The notes beneath the pieces were generated by a model. It was not told the DNA's origin. It saw only the letters and a program-made list of their open reading frames with translations, and ran no database searches. Source: Podocnemis expansa (lineage: Eukaryota > Chordata > Testudines > Podocnemididae). From it: a stretch of DNA of 64,000 nucleotides. A program made the translations under genes and the position numbers. This document shows, in pieces, positions 1 to 11,923 of the stretch (positions within the stretch are counted from its first letter, which is position 1; every line of letters starts with the position of its first letter). The stretch spans positions 35,572,444-35,636,443 of the forward strand of contig ML681992.1 in the NCBI GenBank assembly GCA_007922195.1, given 5' to 3'.

Positions 1-2117
1 AATTTCAAATACGTTGCCAAAGGGTAAGAACTTTAAATCCTGAATATGAGGATTTATAATGGATTTGCAACTTCAGGTTGTTGCTGGAGTTTCAGTGTCT
101 AGTCATACACTTGTTCACTTTAAGGGGACAATAACAATTATTTCTATTTTTAGAGATTCATAATATGGTGTAATAAATAATGCTTATAAATATGGACCTG
201 AGACTGCATGCTTTATGCATCTAGGGTGAGATTTTTCCAAAGCGCTCCTGTGATTTAGGAGCATGAGTCCAAATGATACCTGATGAGATTTATGCTCCTA
301 GTAACATAACTGATTTTGAAAATCCACCCTTCATTTGTATGGAATCACAAATCAAAATTCCATTACAAAAGACTCTTCATGATTACAATAATAATTTAGT
401 TTGTCAAATAGTTATGGCTCTAAGATATTTTCAGAGTGCTCAGTGAGGACAACTGAAAACTTGTCTTATTTAGCAAACAAAAGCAATACGGGGCATGATT
501 CTTCACTGCCTTTAATCATTTGAAGTCATTTATACCAGTTGGTCACATCTTCTACTCCTTATACATAGATTTAACTAATAACAAAAGATTCTGTGAAATA
601 AATTTGTGCTATTACATCTTTCAAATATAGAATGGTTTTGGAGTAGAGCTTTAGTTGCATAACCTGACAGTTAGGTGTAAATTTAGGGCTGACCTTGCAT
701 TTATTTATGTGCGGAAGTTGGAGACAAAGCAGTGGAATAACCAAGAAGCACATGAAAGTAGCAGTGCATGAACACTCTAGATGGTAATTTTATTTTTAAA
801 AGGGAATAATTGTACGTCTAAAGTATGCAGTGATGAAATCTCATGCAATTCTGATGTTTGTATGACTGGTTCATTGTTTAGAATGCAGATGAATATACAC
901 CACAACCAGCAGAGACTTATTGCAGTCAGGACTATCCAGGTTTGCCACCTATGCTGATCTCTTCTTTTGCCAATATAATTTTGCATTGTGGTGGTGGGCA
1001 TTTAGATTGTTTTAAGTAGCAGCAATTTTCTCTTGACACCTTTTGTGAATTTCCCTTTGTTAATCCTTATGTTGTAAATCATCAGATGGCTTTGTGGTTT
1101 TTACAGTGGGATTAGGAGTCTGATTTTTTGTGTTTTGTAGTAGCTTACTGTGTATTGGATTGTTTTAGCCTTTCAGTGATTCCAATTCAACTTTAGTGAA
1201 AAAGTATTATTAAAATTAAAGTAACTTAGAACACAAGTAAATAGGCCAGAGCAGCTACCCAATACAGCCCCAGGCTTCACTAGGTGGCTGTGGAGTAGTA
1301 ATGCAGACCATCGGACACATGGTAAACGAGAGTACAGTTAGAAGATTGGAAGTTGGTCTGCAACACATAACTAATCAAAACACATTTCTTAACTTTTCCT
1401 GACTTTAGTTTTATAAGTCAGCCACCAGCATGATGATTCATGTCTGTCAGATCCGACATCTTCTGTTTGTGATACATATCAAGAATTAATAAATTGATAT
1501 TATAGACTGCTGTGATGCTTTCTGGACATGTATCCTTGATATATTCTTGTACTTAAGAAGGATGTGCCATTGCAGCAAACTTTTCAAATGCTTCTTTCTA
1601 GCTATGAGCATCACCTTTTACCTTGCTGATATTTAGTTTAAACCAGTTTTTCCTCATTCAGGTGTTGATCTCAGCCATTCACTAGGACCCATTGGAAAGA
1701 CAGCTGGATTTGAATACACACTTAAGTGCTCTCCTAAAATGGGATTGACTGAAATTCATGTTTAAGTACTTTCCTGAATCACTGTCTAGGAGAAGAAAGC
1801 TGTTTTGTTTGTTTGTTTTTGTGGTTTACAAAAGACAAACTATAGAATGAAATCACTAGTATACCAAGTCTGAAAATTTTCAATCTGGAATTCTCTCTGT
1901 CTTTGGACAGCAAATGGTGTGAGGAACTGAATTTTAAAATGCTGCACTTATGCAATAATATAAACAGTGACATTTTTGAAATAACATTACAGAAACACTT
2001 TTGCTTGATGAGAACAGCACAGGTCATAATGAATTCTTTTTTTCTACCAGTGGGGAAGATTATTTCTTTTGCAGAAGTTAAATTGCAGTACAACATTTGT
2101 TAAATGTACCATAAAAA
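1..2117. other. AT-rich presumed intron, no element recognised
   Basis: This stretch is AT-rich with no coding signature, no clear terminal repeats and no tandem array. A short GTTTGTTTGTTTTTG run lies near 1806. Short open frames look like chance. Confidence 0.5.
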
Positions 2118-2118
2118 T

Positions 2119-2680
2119 AGCAAAACAAACAAGGAGTCCTGTGGCACTTTTAAAGACTAACAGATTTATTTTTTGCATGAGCTTTCATGGGAGAAAATCC
2201 CACTATGTTAGACACATTGAAGATGGCGGGGGGGGGGGGATCTTCATCTTCAAAGCATTTGATGAAGTGGGATTTTCAACCACAAAAGCTCATGCATTAC
2301 ATAAATTTGTTAGTCTTTAAAAGTGTCACAGGACTAGGGTTACCAGATACCAAAGCCTGGAAAGGAGGACAGGGAAGTACGAAAAGGAGGACATTGGAGG
2401 ACATATGGAGAAAATGTAGTATGAATGTAATATTCTTCTGTTTTTAGGGGGCCCTGGAACGCTTTCCCCCTAAAAATAAGGTATTCTGTGTCATTCCAGC
2501 ATACTTTAACCCCTGTAAGTAAAAAGCCAGACAAAATCATGTATTTTAAAATGCCTGCCAGATGGAGGCTGAGAAAGTAAAAAGGAGGACACGTCCTCCT
2601 TTTGCCTGACATCTAGGACCCCTACACAGGACTCTTTGTTTTGCTGGACTAGACTAACATAGCTACCTCTTTGGAACATA
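2119..2680. repeat. Inverted dimer of the GGAGTCCTGTGGC retroposon, interrupted by a hAT element
   Basis: A left copy (about 2119-2227, + orientation) and a right copy (about 2240-2680, - orientation) of the same dispersed repeat face each other across a run of 12 Gs (2228-2239). Both arms carry the core AGTCCTGTGGCACTTTTAAA and the GCATGAGCTTT motif. The right copy is split by the hAT element at 2335-2624 and resumes at 2625 with the repeat's head, TTTTGCTGGACTAGACTAAC in the - orientation. The arms are about 95 bp and clearly similar. Confidence 0.8.
2335..2624. mobile_element. Non-autonomous hAT element (290 bp) with 8-bp target duplication
   Basis: The termini are TAGGGTTACCAGAT and, at the other end, the imperfect inverse ATCTAGGACCCCTA. 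Both sides are flanked by the perfect 8-bp duplication CACAGGAC (2327-2334 and 2625-2632), the hAT signature. Near the right end is the palindrome AAAAGGAGGAC-AC-GTCCTCCTTTT. It has no coding capacity. It sits inside an older retroposon copy. Confidence 0.85.
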
Positions 2681-2707
2681 AAAATAGTGTTACCCGGGAA
2701 TGGTTGA

Positions 2708-2727
2708 TTTCTTTCTTTCTTTCTTTT
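2708..2727. repeat. (CTTT)n microsatellite
   Basis: A short run of CTTT repeats. Confidence 0.8.
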
Positions 2728-2889
2728 GCAAAAGTTCGATTTGATGAATGTCCCGACTAGCTCTGGAGAATTTGTATTGAATTTAGCATGGAACTTGCAA
2801 GCAATAAAGATTATAAGGAACTCCAAAACTGCTTTGAATTATGGATTAATCCATGTGAGGAATTAACAGGGTTTATATACTAGTAGGGC

Positions 2890-3025
2890 AGGTCTACTTT
2901 ATTCATCTGACGAAGTGGGCTGGACCCCATGAAAGCTTATTCCTGAAGAAATCTGTTAATCTATAAGGTGCCCCAGGACTCTTGTTGTTTTTGCTGTACA
3001 CAGACTAACATGGCCACCCCTCTGG
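2890..3025 (-). mobile_element. GGAGTCCTGTGGC retroposon, nearly full-length copy
   Basis: Read on the - strand this begins with GTGGCCATGTTAGTCTGTG, passes AACAACAAGAGTCCTGGGGC and the ATAAGCTTTCATGGGG motif, and ends with CACTTCGTCAGATGAATA. It is the same dispersed family as the copies at 15114, 26415, 34377, 61689 and 62031. The family name is not known to me. Confidence 0.75.
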
Positions 3026-3049
3026 ATATTTATGGTTTAGTTGATTTAA

Positions 3050-3306
3050 ATTATGTCATACAGGGGTGCATAAAACACACATGCCTGAGTGATGCAAGTT
3101 ATAGAGATGTAAGCACTGTCCACACTAACATTATCAGTAGAAGATGCTCTTCCGCAAATGTAACTTCCACCTTGCACAGCAGTTGAATATTATGCTATTT
3201 AGAGAGTGTTCTTCTGTCAGAACAGTGTGCTACACCAGATGTGTTACAGCAGCTCAGCTGCAACAGTGCAGCTGCACCAATGTAGTGCTTCTTGTGTAGA
3301 CCTGCC
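3050..3306. mobile_element. MITE-like element with TGTCYACAC-type ends
   Basis: The stretch contains AAGCACTGTCCACACTAAC and finishes with TTGTGTAGACCTGCC, an inverse of that type of end. A similar text recurs at 11154-11400. The outer limits are uncertain and no target duplication was found. Confidence 0.45.
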
Positions 3307-3731
3307 TTAGACAGGAGCAAATGTATTTTAACTTCTTTTATTTGTATTGCATCTGTTCTTATATCAGGTCATGTTACGGAGATTAAAATGAATTATGGAT
3401 TGTTGTAAAAAATGGGTGCCAAATAAACTTTCTTCAGCTTTTCCAGCCCTAGACTATCTTCAATGTCCTTGAATTAAAATTCACATTAAAAAGGCGATAC
3501 CACAAGCAAGTGTTACACTGGACCCCAAAGACCCCCAAGAATGGGAACTCCCAGACAGCATGAGGAAGCAATTACCAGAGCTGTGGGCTGATGGCCAAGA
3601 ATTCTCTGATACATCTTCTGTGGTGTTCAGACTTGGGGATAGGCACCAGGTATTTTCTGACAGATTGTGACTACTAGAGCATGGAAAGATAGGTGATCTC
3701 TGAGATAGCAGGAGCCAGGTCATTTGGGACT
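3307..3731. other. Presumed intron, no element recognised
   Basis: Single-copy-looking sequence without tandem structure, terminal repeats or coding signature. Confidence 0.4.
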
Positions 3732-3739
3732 TTATAGAT

Positions 3740-4257
3740 CAGGAGTGGCCAAACTTATGGAACTCAAGAGCCACACATCTTGATTATTAAACCTTCAAGA
3801 GCTGCACTGAGGCATATAGTCATATTTTACCTACTTCAAAAGTACTAAGTTTAAAATTCATTGCACGTTTTAATTTTATCGTAAAAAGAGGCCAAATATT
3901 GATTCTACTAATGTCAGATTCTAATAGTTACTTCAGGTTACCATGAAAACTAGGCCTACCTATGCAGTAAAAACTTAGCTTCTCCCTGCCGTCTCGACCA
4001 TGCCACCATTTCTCCCTGCCTTCTCCGACCATGCTGTGCTTCTCCACACCATCCCCAAGGCCCTGATGATGTCACTGCTTCCTACTGTCTCTGACCATGC
4101 CATGCTTCTCTGCACCATCCCCGAGTCCCCAACCATGCCACCGCTTCTGCACTGTCTCTGACCATGCCATGCTTCTCCTTGCCATGCTCTTCTGCAAGCT
4201 GCACTTTTTCTTTGAAGAGCTGCCTGTTGCTTGCGAGCCGCAGTTTCGCCGTGTCTG
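3740..4257. mobile_element. Non-autonomous hAT element (518 bp)
   Basis: The ends are CAGGAGTGGCCAAAC and GTTTCGCCGTGTCTG, weak inverted repeats typical of hAT. They are flanked by the perfect 8-bp duplication TTATAGAT (3732-3739 and 4258-4265). The right half (about 3980-4195) holds a degenerate tandem array built from CTGACCATGCCATGCTTCTC and CACCATCCCC. Confidence 0.88.
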
Positions 4258-4265
4258 TTATAGAT

Positions 4266-5044
4266 CAACACTGTGACTTACACAGGGAATTGAATTAGGA
4301 ATCATTGTTAATACAGACATTCTGTATTCATATATTTAGTAGGCAGGGTCAGCATTCTACTGATGCTTTTTACACATAAGCTATTTGAGACAGCAGCCTC
4401 ATTTTAATTCTACAGAATCGCGCTCACTGGAGTTCTTATCCTGAGTGGTCCACTTGTATACTTCAAAAGCATAAATATTAAATACCTGCTGTAGCTTCTG
4501 GGTCTCTTTTGTAGAGTTCATCAACAGTCCAGACTAAAGATGACAAGAGCACAAATAGCAATGATCAGGTCTGCATCCTAAAGGACATGTTAGATCATGT
4601 TCAAGTCAGTAGGCCATCAGGGAGCAGTGGATATCTGGGGCCTGTATTGAATTTATATTGCAGTGCTCTCTAAGTCTAGCAAAAAAATTGGCCCAAATGG
4701 ATTGGAGAATATGATCTTCAGAGTTTCACAAGTTCCATGAATACAACTGCTTCCACCCTGGTGGAAGTTAAGATAGACCATGAGTTCAACCTGAAGGTTG
4801 TCAATCCACTTCCACACTAATGATGATAAATAAACATTTTTTTCTTTTAATCTTTACTTCATGATTAATCCATAACTAAATTTATGATATTGCTATATTA
4901 AAGATTATATATTTTTTAAAAACATAGATAGGTAAAAAGTAAAAAGACTGCAAACTGAAAGTCAGAACATATTTTACTGTATAGAAAAATTCTTCTCAAT
5001 GATTAGTTACTGAAGTGCAGCCACAAGTCCATCTAATAGAATAG
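4266..5044. other. AT-rich presumed intron, no element recognised
   Basis: No open frame of interest, no terminal repeats and no tandem array. A/T-rich near 4840-4930. Confidence 0.45.
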
Positions 5045-6175
5045 AATGAAAATTAATATTGGTAAGTGCAAGGTCATGTATTTAGGGACTAGTAACAGGA
5101 ATTTTTGCTATAAGCTTGGAATGCATCGACTAGAAATGATAGAGGAGGAGAAGGACCTGGGAGTATTATGTGACCGTGAAAAAAGCTAGTGTGTCCTAGG
5201 ATGCATCAGATGAGGTATTCCCAGTAGAAACAGTGACCTATTAATACCATTAGACAAGGCACTGGTGAGATTTCATCTGGAATACTATGTACAGTTTTGG
5301 TCCACTATATTAAATAAAGATGAATTAAAAATGGAACAGTTGCAGAGAAGTGCTGCAACTGTGGAATGGAGAACCTGCCTTATTACGGGACACTCAAAGA
5401 GCTTGACTTGTTTATCCCAAACAAAAGAAGGTTGAGGAGAGAGAACATTTCTCTCTATAAATACATCAGATCAGTGTTTCTCAACCTTTTGCAGGTTGCA
5501 ATACACTTGGTGGTGTATTGTGATCCTACAGGACCACCAGCCCACTCCCTCCCACCCCCCAAATGCAGCCATCTCTACATCTTTCTGCAACACACTGCTG
5601 TGTGGCAACACAGTAATGTGTCCCGACACAGTAGTTGAGAATTGCTGCATCAGAGGGATAAATACCAGGAAGGGAGAGGAATTATTTAAGTTCAGGACCA
5701 TTGTAGATGTAAGAAGAAATGGATATAAACTCTCCATCAAGAAGTTTGGACTTGAAATTAGATGTATGTTTCTAACCATCACAGGAGTAAAGTTCTGGAA
5801 TAGCCTTTTGAGGGGAGCTATTGGGAGCAAAAGCTGACCTAACTTCAAAACTGAGTCTTGCCAACATGCTGATGGTTGAACTGATCATCATTTTTGAGGT
5901 CAGGAGGGGATTTTTCCCTCAGGAAGATTGGCAGGGACCCTAGAGGTTTTCACCTCCCCTTGTAGCATGGGGCATGGGTTACCTGCTGATGGTTTCTGTT
6001 TCCTAGTCTTTTAACCGTAATGTTGGTACTTTAACAACTCATTCATAGGTTACATGTCTACTGCAGGAGTGGCCTGCATTGAGCAGGTTCTCTGGCCTGC
6101 ACTGAGCAAGAGGTCAGAGTAGATGGTCATATTTGGCCCTTCTGCCCTTAAAATCTATGTGTCCATGATTTTTAA
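5045..6175 (+). mobile_element. Old CR1/L3-like LINE, 5'-truncated
   Basis: Translation shows scattered remains of a CR1-type reverse transcriptase C-terminal region, such as KCKVMYLG, then EEKDLGVL and, near 5366, ENLPYYGTLKELDLF with RRLRRENISLYKYI. The 3' part (5880-6175) carries the family's untranslated tail, GGGATTTTTCCCTCAGGAAG and TAGCATGGGGCATGGGTTAC, ending in CTTAAAATCTATG. Many frame breaks mark it as ancient. A hAT element is inserted at 5472. Confidence 0.8.
5472..5647. mobile_element. Small hAT MITE (176 bp) inserted in the CR1
   Basis: The terminal inverted repeats are CAGTGTTTCTCAACC and TTGAGAATTGCTG. The flanks are CATCAGAT (5464-5471) and CATCAGAG (5648-5655), an 8-bp duplication with one change. 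A second member of this family lies at 10571-10762. Confidence 0.88.
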
Positions 6176-6196
6176 AGCACGACATATGTCATAGGG

Positions 6197-7612
6197 ATCA
6201 TAGAATCATAGAAGCTGGAAGGGACCATAACAGATCATCAGGTCCAGTCTCCTGAACTCATGGCAGGACCAAGTACCCTCTTAATTATGCCTGACAGGTG
6301 CTCATCTAACCTGGTCTTAAACAATGATGAGAGATTCCACAACCTGCCTAGGCAACTTATTCCAGCAGTTAATCACCCTGACAGTTAGGAATTTTTTCTT
6401 AATGTCCAGCCTAAACCTCCCTTGCTGTAATTTAGGTCCATTGCTTCTTGTTCTATCTTTGGCAGATAAGGAAAATAGTTTTTCTTCTTCCTCCTTGTGA
6501 TAACCTTTTAGATACCTGAAAACTGTTATGAAGTCCCCTCTCAGTCTCCTCTTTTCTAGACTAAACAAAGCCAGCTCTTTCACTCTTGTCTCATAAAGCA
6601 AGTGTTCTAGACCTCTAATCATATGTATTGCTCTTCTCTGGATTTCTCCAATTTATCCACATCTTTCCTGAAATGAAGCATGCAGAACTGAACACAATAC
6701 TCTAATTCAGGCCTGATAAGGACAGCGTAGAGCAGAAGAATTACTTCTTGTGTCTTACTTACAATATTCCTGTTAGTATGTCCAAGAATGGTGTTTGCTT
6801 TTTTTGCACAGCGTTACACTGTTGACTCATATTTAGCTTGTGATCCACTGTGACACCCAGATCCATTTCCGCAGTACTCCTTCCTAGGCAGTCATTGCCC
6901 ATTTTGTATATGTGCAATGGATTGTTCTTTCCTAAGTAGAATACTATGCATTGTCTTTATTGAATTTCATTCCATTTAGGTCAGACCATTTTACCAGTTT
7001 GTCCAAGTCATTTTGAACTGTGATCCTATCTTCCAAAGTACTTGCTACTCCTCCCAGCTTGGTATCATTGGCAAACTTTACAAGTGTATTCTCTATGCCA
7101 TCATCTGCATAACTGACAAAAATATTGAACAGAACTGGGCCCAGAACCCTAACCCTAACCCTTCCAGCATGACTCTCTGGGAGCAGCTATCCAACTGGTT
7201 TTTTCATCCTTCTTATAGTAACTCCATCCAGGCTGTACTTCCCAAGTGTGTTAATGAGAAGGTGATAAGAGACCATATCAAAAGCCTCACTAAAGTCTAG
7301 ATACACCACATCTAGCACTTCCACTCTGTCAAGAAGAATTGTCACCCCTTCATAGAAAGCTATCAGATTTGGTTCGACAAGATTTGTTATTGACAAATCC
7401 ATGCTGACTATCAGTTAGCACCTTATTCTCTTCTAGATGCTGGCTAATGGTCTATAATTCCCTGTGTTGTCCTTATTTCCCTTTTTATAGATGGGCACTA
7501 TATTTGGTCTGTTCCAGTCCTCTGGGATCTCTCCAGTCTTCCCTGATTTTTCAGAGATAATACCCAATATCTCATATATCTCCTGAGTCAGCTCCTTGAG
7601 TAATATGATCTA
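6197..7612 (-). mobile_element. CR1 LINE, 5'-truncated, antisense
   Basis: The 3' end is at 6197 (ATCATAGAATCATAGAAGCT, the usual CR1 terminal octamer zone in reverse). On the - strand, 6622-6317 reads GLEHLLYETRVKELALFSLE and later CWNKLPRQVVES, the conserved CR1 C-terminus. Near 7330-7260 it reads YLDFSEAFDMVSYHLL, and near 7540 EDWNRPNIVPIYKKG, both reverse transcriptase segments. Several stops and frameshifts make it inactive. Confidence 0.9.
7145..7162. repeat. Three telomere-like AACCCT units inside the CR1
   Basis: Three perfect AACCCT units stand in tandem directly after GGGCCCAG within the CR1. Confidence 0.7.
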
Positions 7613-8631
7613 AAGCTCACTCAAGTCAGTTTATTTCAGTGAGCTTTGGATGAAGCTCTGACAAACTATATTATCTTCTTTTTGTAAACATTGATCTACC
7701 TCTCTCCTAGTTGTCTGTTGTTTGAGTAACTGTCCTCCCATGCATGAGTTCCAAATGTATACTATAAGATCTTTGTAGTTGAGATGGCAGGTCTAATTCT
7801 CCATTACCTTAAACCTCACTTGATCATTTCCACTCTAAAGGACTACCACTTAGCATGTATGTGTGGCCAGTGGCCCCTCACAGCACCCTTACTCTACACT
7901 CTCTCTTCCCTTTTATGAGCTCCATACTATCACTCTTATGAGTAGTACCACCCTCAACTTGGGGAATGCTTCAATGTCCTCAAACAATTCTACATGGATC
8001 TTAACATCTTTAAAGTTTTTATTATTGTAACCAAGAGTTCATACTTATCTCTGGCTCTTCTACCACTTACCAGAGTTCTTCTCCTGGCAGCCTCTGTTCT
8101 TCACAGGGTTGCCAATCCTTAGCCATTTCTAGCTGGAACTCAGCTGTCTGGTTCTAGCTTTCTTCTTCTATCAGTGTCTTGGGTTTCTTCCTCATTCAAC
8201 TACGATCCCCCCAGGAAAACTTCCTTGCTTCACGATGAGGCCATTTTCTTCGCCTTTATTTGTTCCAGCTCTCTGGAAGGGGGTCTTCTGGTCTCCTCTC
8301 CTAATGAAATGACAGTATACCTGGTGACACCTATGAAGGATCAGCACAAAGAATGCATGAACGGTCACCATTCTGACCTGGTGATATTTGACACTCAAAG
8401 ATGTATATGACTGTATTAGGTGCTAGAACATGAAGAATAAGGTTGTGTCTTTTTATGTCTTTCCTGTAAAACACCTGGATCACTTCTGGGTTCTCAGAAA
8501 AAAAAATATTAATAGACATATAAAGATAGTCACAGATTATCTCATTTCATGCTCTTTGTAGAATATGAGTGGGAGAATATGTACTCACAAAGCCAGTTAC
8601 TGTGTTGGTTCTGTAAGACCACAAAATAGAT
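7613..8631. other. Presumed intron, no element recognised
   Basis: A pyrimidine-rich stretch, notably 7890-8300. I see no terminal repeats, tandem arrays or recognisable protein in either strand. Confidence 0.4.
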
Positions 8632-8893
8632 CAGGGGTTGGCAATATTTGCTGGCCTCTGTGCCAGCCCGGCCCTCAAACCATCAGATAGTGCTGGGGGT
8701 GGGCCAGAAAGGTGCCGGGGACAGGGTCAGCAAAGGATAGGAACTGTGTGCTACATTTCCCTGTTGACCCCAGCCCCCTGGCTGGGGAGCAGGGCTAGCA
8801 GGGGAGAGGAGCCCCATGCTCCTTTACCCTGATGACCCCATCCCATGGCTGTGGAGCGGAGCCAGCAGGGGAGTAGGACCCATATGACTCTTT
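8632..8893. mobile_element. hAT-like 5' end with GC-rich repeats, truncated
   Basis: The stretch starts with CAGGGGTTGGCAATATT, a hAT-type left end. It continues with a GC-rich partial tandem (GCTGGGGAGCAGGGCTAGC, again as GCTGTGGAGCGGAGCCAGC). No matching right end was found; the palindrome MITE begins directly after it. Confidence 0.45.
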
Positions 8894-9361
8894 GGCTGTG
8901 TCTACACTGGCCAATCAGTCTGGACTAAGGAGGCTTAGTCCAGACTAATTTGGCCCATGGTTACATTAGACTTTGCCTAGTCTGAAGTAAGAAATTTCTT
9001 AGTTCGGACTAGAGAAAGCTTAGTCTGAACTTGTAAGTACCAATGTTAGTTCAGACTTGCACACTTAATTTGAACTTTAGTTCAAAGTAAGCATAGGAAT
9101 ACCCGAACTAAGCCTTAGTTCAAACTTAAGAAGTTTGAACTAAGCCATTAGTTCGAACTAAAAATGTGTTGTTTGAACTAGAACATGCGGTTAGCTTGAA
9201 CTAAGACGTTCCCAGTTAGTTTGAACTAACCTGCAGTAGTCTTTCAGCCCCAGGCCCTGCTTGGGGCAGGGCCAGTGAAGGGAGTAGTTGCTGGGTTGGG
9301 AGGCCTGCACACCACTGTGCGTAGGCTCATGCCAGCTTCGTCATGTGTCCTGGGGATAGCC
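8894..9361. mobile_element. TCGA-palindrome MITE, word TTAGTTCGAACTAA (468 bp)
   Basis: The left end GGCTGTGTCTACACTGG matches the family end. The right end (TGTGTCCTGGGGATAGCC) is degraded. The arms repeat the palindrome TTAGTTCGAACTAA and its decayed forms (AGTTCAAAC, GTTTGAACT). The last 120 bp are GC-rich. The target duplication is not certain (TTT left, AAA right). Confidence 0.75.
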
Positions 9362-10562
9362 AAACGTGAAATGGATTAACAGGGGCTTGTTACAGTAAGC
9401 TCCACTTTTATATTTTAGAGTGGTCTCCCTCATGGGATCTTTACTGTAATGGGACTGACGATGTTGTTAGGCTATTAAATGACACACACACAATGTTGCA
9501 TAGCTTTAATTGACTAATTTGCCTATTCAATTTGCAGTGCAAATCCAGCAGTTTCTGGATTCTTAGGCTTCTTAGCTAATAGAAAAGAAGGCTTCAGCAT
9601 GAGTCTCAGACAGACAAAAGTAATGCTACAGGCTGTGCTAAATTAACTTTAGCACATTAATTTAAGGGGCACTGAATTATTACTGTACAGAAAACTAGTA
9701 TGAAATTGGATGTGGTTGGTTAACTATGACTATGTAATTTCTCATTTCCAGTTTATTGTGTCTTAGTGAAGATTTGCCTTCAGTGCTCAGTCAAGAGAAA
9801 AACTAAAAGTATTAATGCTTTGATGGAAAAGATGTATTCTCTTGGCAACTGAATTTCTTCATTAGCTGTTTACTGAAGAGTTTCATTCTTTGTTGAAGAG
9901 AATTAGTTTAGAGTAAAGAAAATTCATTCATTATGTGTTCACTTTCTTTGGTGGCAGAGATTATATTTTGCAATTTTCTTTCTGCTTCTATAATCTTTTA
10001 ATAGCTGTTTGTTCCAGACAATTATGCAGTAATTACCAGGTTTTTAAAAAATACATTTTAATGAAAGCATTGACTTCATCCTACTCCCACTGAAGTCCAT
10101 ACGAGTTTTGCTGTTAACTTCAATAGGAACTGGAATTTTTATCGACAACCATTTCTTTTCTTCCTGCCAAATTCTCTGGAACTCATTTAAAAGAGTGGGG
10201 AAGAATTCTGCTCTCAGCTCCATCAGTCTAAATCCAGAATATCTCCATCAAATTAATGGATTTACATTTGTGTTAACTGGCAATAAATGAGATCAGAATA
10301 TGATCCAGTAGGATTTATGTTTTCTTATTATCAAGGGGATGTAATACATAATTGGCTTTGCTGCTAGAACCTTCCCAGTGTTAGTTTCCTTTCCTGTCCA
10401 TGAACAGACACAGCTGGATTGTATAAGTCTCTGACAGGTATAAAACAAAAGGTGGTGTCTCTTGAAGGAATCCTCTTCCCTTGGCAAGGTCTTTTGAACT
10501 TGCTCACATAGTGTTTAAAATAGAAAGGTTTGGGAATAGCCTTTTGCTCCTCATATCACATT
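9362..10562. other. Presumed intron, no element recognised
   Basis: AT-rich sequence with no terminal repeats or tandem arrays and no recognised protein. Confidence 0.45.
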
Positions 10563-10570
10563 ATCTAGGC

Positions 10571-10762
10571 CAGTAGTTCTCAACCGTTCTCAGGTTGTGA
10601 CACACTTGGTGGCATATCGTGACTCTACAGAACACATCAGCCACTGCCACTGTCCCTGCCCCCACCAGGCCAAATCCAGTCATTTCCCTACCTCTCTGTG
10701 ACACACTTACCACTATGTGGTGACACAGTAATATGTCCTGATACAGTAGCTGAGAGTCACTG
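10571..10762. mobile_element. Small hAT MITE (192 bp), same family as 5472
   Basis: It starts CAGTAGTTCTCAACCG and ends AGCTGAGAGTCACTG. It is flanked by ATCTAGGC (10563-10570) and ATCTAGGA (10763-10770), an 8-bp duplication with one change. Internal text such as GACACACTTGGTGGCATAT and ACACAGTAATATGTCCTGA matches the copy at 5472. Confidence 0.88.
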
Positions 10763-10770
10763 ATCTAGGA

Positions 10771-11153
10771 CTTTGTTCAGGACTAGTTTTAGTTTTCCCA
10801 GATGGTGATGCTTCTACTTCAAGCATCATTTTGTTTGTAGCATTGAGCTCTAAAGAAGGAGGAGTTATTTGTAATATGCTATAATACTGGCTCACCAGAT
10901 ACCAGCTCATGCCAAAGCCTCCAATCAATTCACTTGTGTGGTAGTATAGATCAAAGTGATTGCTTAAATGTACTTGTTTTTTTAAATGTCACAAAAACTA
11001 ATTGGAAGTGACATGCATTGTTTTTGATAGTTTAAATTCCATTAGAATGTAACAGCAAACATTTACATTGTGTATATATATCTCTGTAACTAAATAACCC
11101 ATCAAATGAGAAGGAAGACTTGTAATGCAAATGAAGAACCTTAGCCGGAAAAT
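10771..11153. other. Presumed intron, no element recognised
   Basis: No structure seen beyond a short TA-rich run near 11073. Confidence 0.4.
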
Positions 11154-11400
11154 ACTATGTCTATGCTACAGTTTATGTCAGCATAATTTACATTGCTCTG
11201 GGAGGTGAGTAATCCATCCGCCTGAGTAAAATAAAATTATACAGACATAAGTGCTGACATGGATGGTGCTATGTCAGCTGGCGAACTTGCCTTGCAGCGG
11301 TGGTTTTATTATGCTGGTGGGAGAGCTCTAGAGCATCTTCCTCAGACATGCTATGGTGGCACAGCCATGCTGCTGCAGCTCTATATGTATAGACAGACCC
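11154..11400. mobile_element. MITE-like element with TATGTCTA-type ends
   Basis: It begins ACTATGTCTATGCTACAG and ends ATGTATAGACAGACCC, an imperfect inverse. Internal text resembles 3050-3306 and 13843-14055. No target duplication is apparent. Confidence 0.5.
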
Positions 11401-11404
11401 TAAT

Positions 11405-11540
11405 TAAGGAGATAAGAATGGCCACAAAGCATCAGATTAATGGTCCATCTAGCCTAGTATTCTGTCTTTTGACAGTAGTCAATGCCAGGTGCTACATAGG
11501 AGTGAACAGAACAGGTAATCGTCAGATTTTTTCACATTTG
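11405..11540 (-). mobile_element. CR1 LINE 3' tail, turtle type, antisense
   Basis: The text ATGGTCCATCTAGCCTAGTA, then CAATGCCAGGTGCTACATAG and GAACAGAACAGGTAATCGTC, is the same 3' tail as in the long CR1 at 53981. Only the terminal 130 bp are present. Confidence 0.8.
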
Positions 11541-11577
11541 AAGGCAATTTGGCATTGTGTGATGAACATAGATCTGA

Positions 11578-11923
11578 GGCTATGTCTACACTGCCAAGTT
11601 AGTCTGGACTAATTTAGCCCATGGCCACACTAGGTTTCCCTTATTTTGAACTAAGAAACACTTAGTTTGAGCTTAGTACTGAGGGTTAGTCCAGACTTAA
11701 GTGTTTAGTTCAAACTTTAGTTCAGGCTAGGTGCAGTGTGGCCATGGACTAACACAGTTCAAACTTAAGAAGTTCGAACTAAACTAGTTAGTTTGAACTA
11801 ACTGCGTGTTCTAGTTTGAACTAAGTATTAGTTTTGACTAGAATGCACAATTAGTTCAAACTTATAAGTGTGAGGTTAGTTTGAGCTACCCTTGAACTTC
11901 CTGTGGCTAGTGTGGACATAGCC
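11578..11923. mobile_element. TCGA-palindrome MITE, word TTAGTTCGAACTAA (346 bp)
   Basis: The ends are GGCTATGTCTACACTGCC and GGCTAGTGTGGACATAGCC, good inverted repeats. The interior is filled with AAGTTCGAACTAAAC, GTTAGTTTGAACTAAC and similar words. It has no GC-rich core. The 3-bp flanks differ (TGA left, AAA right). Confidence 0.82.
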
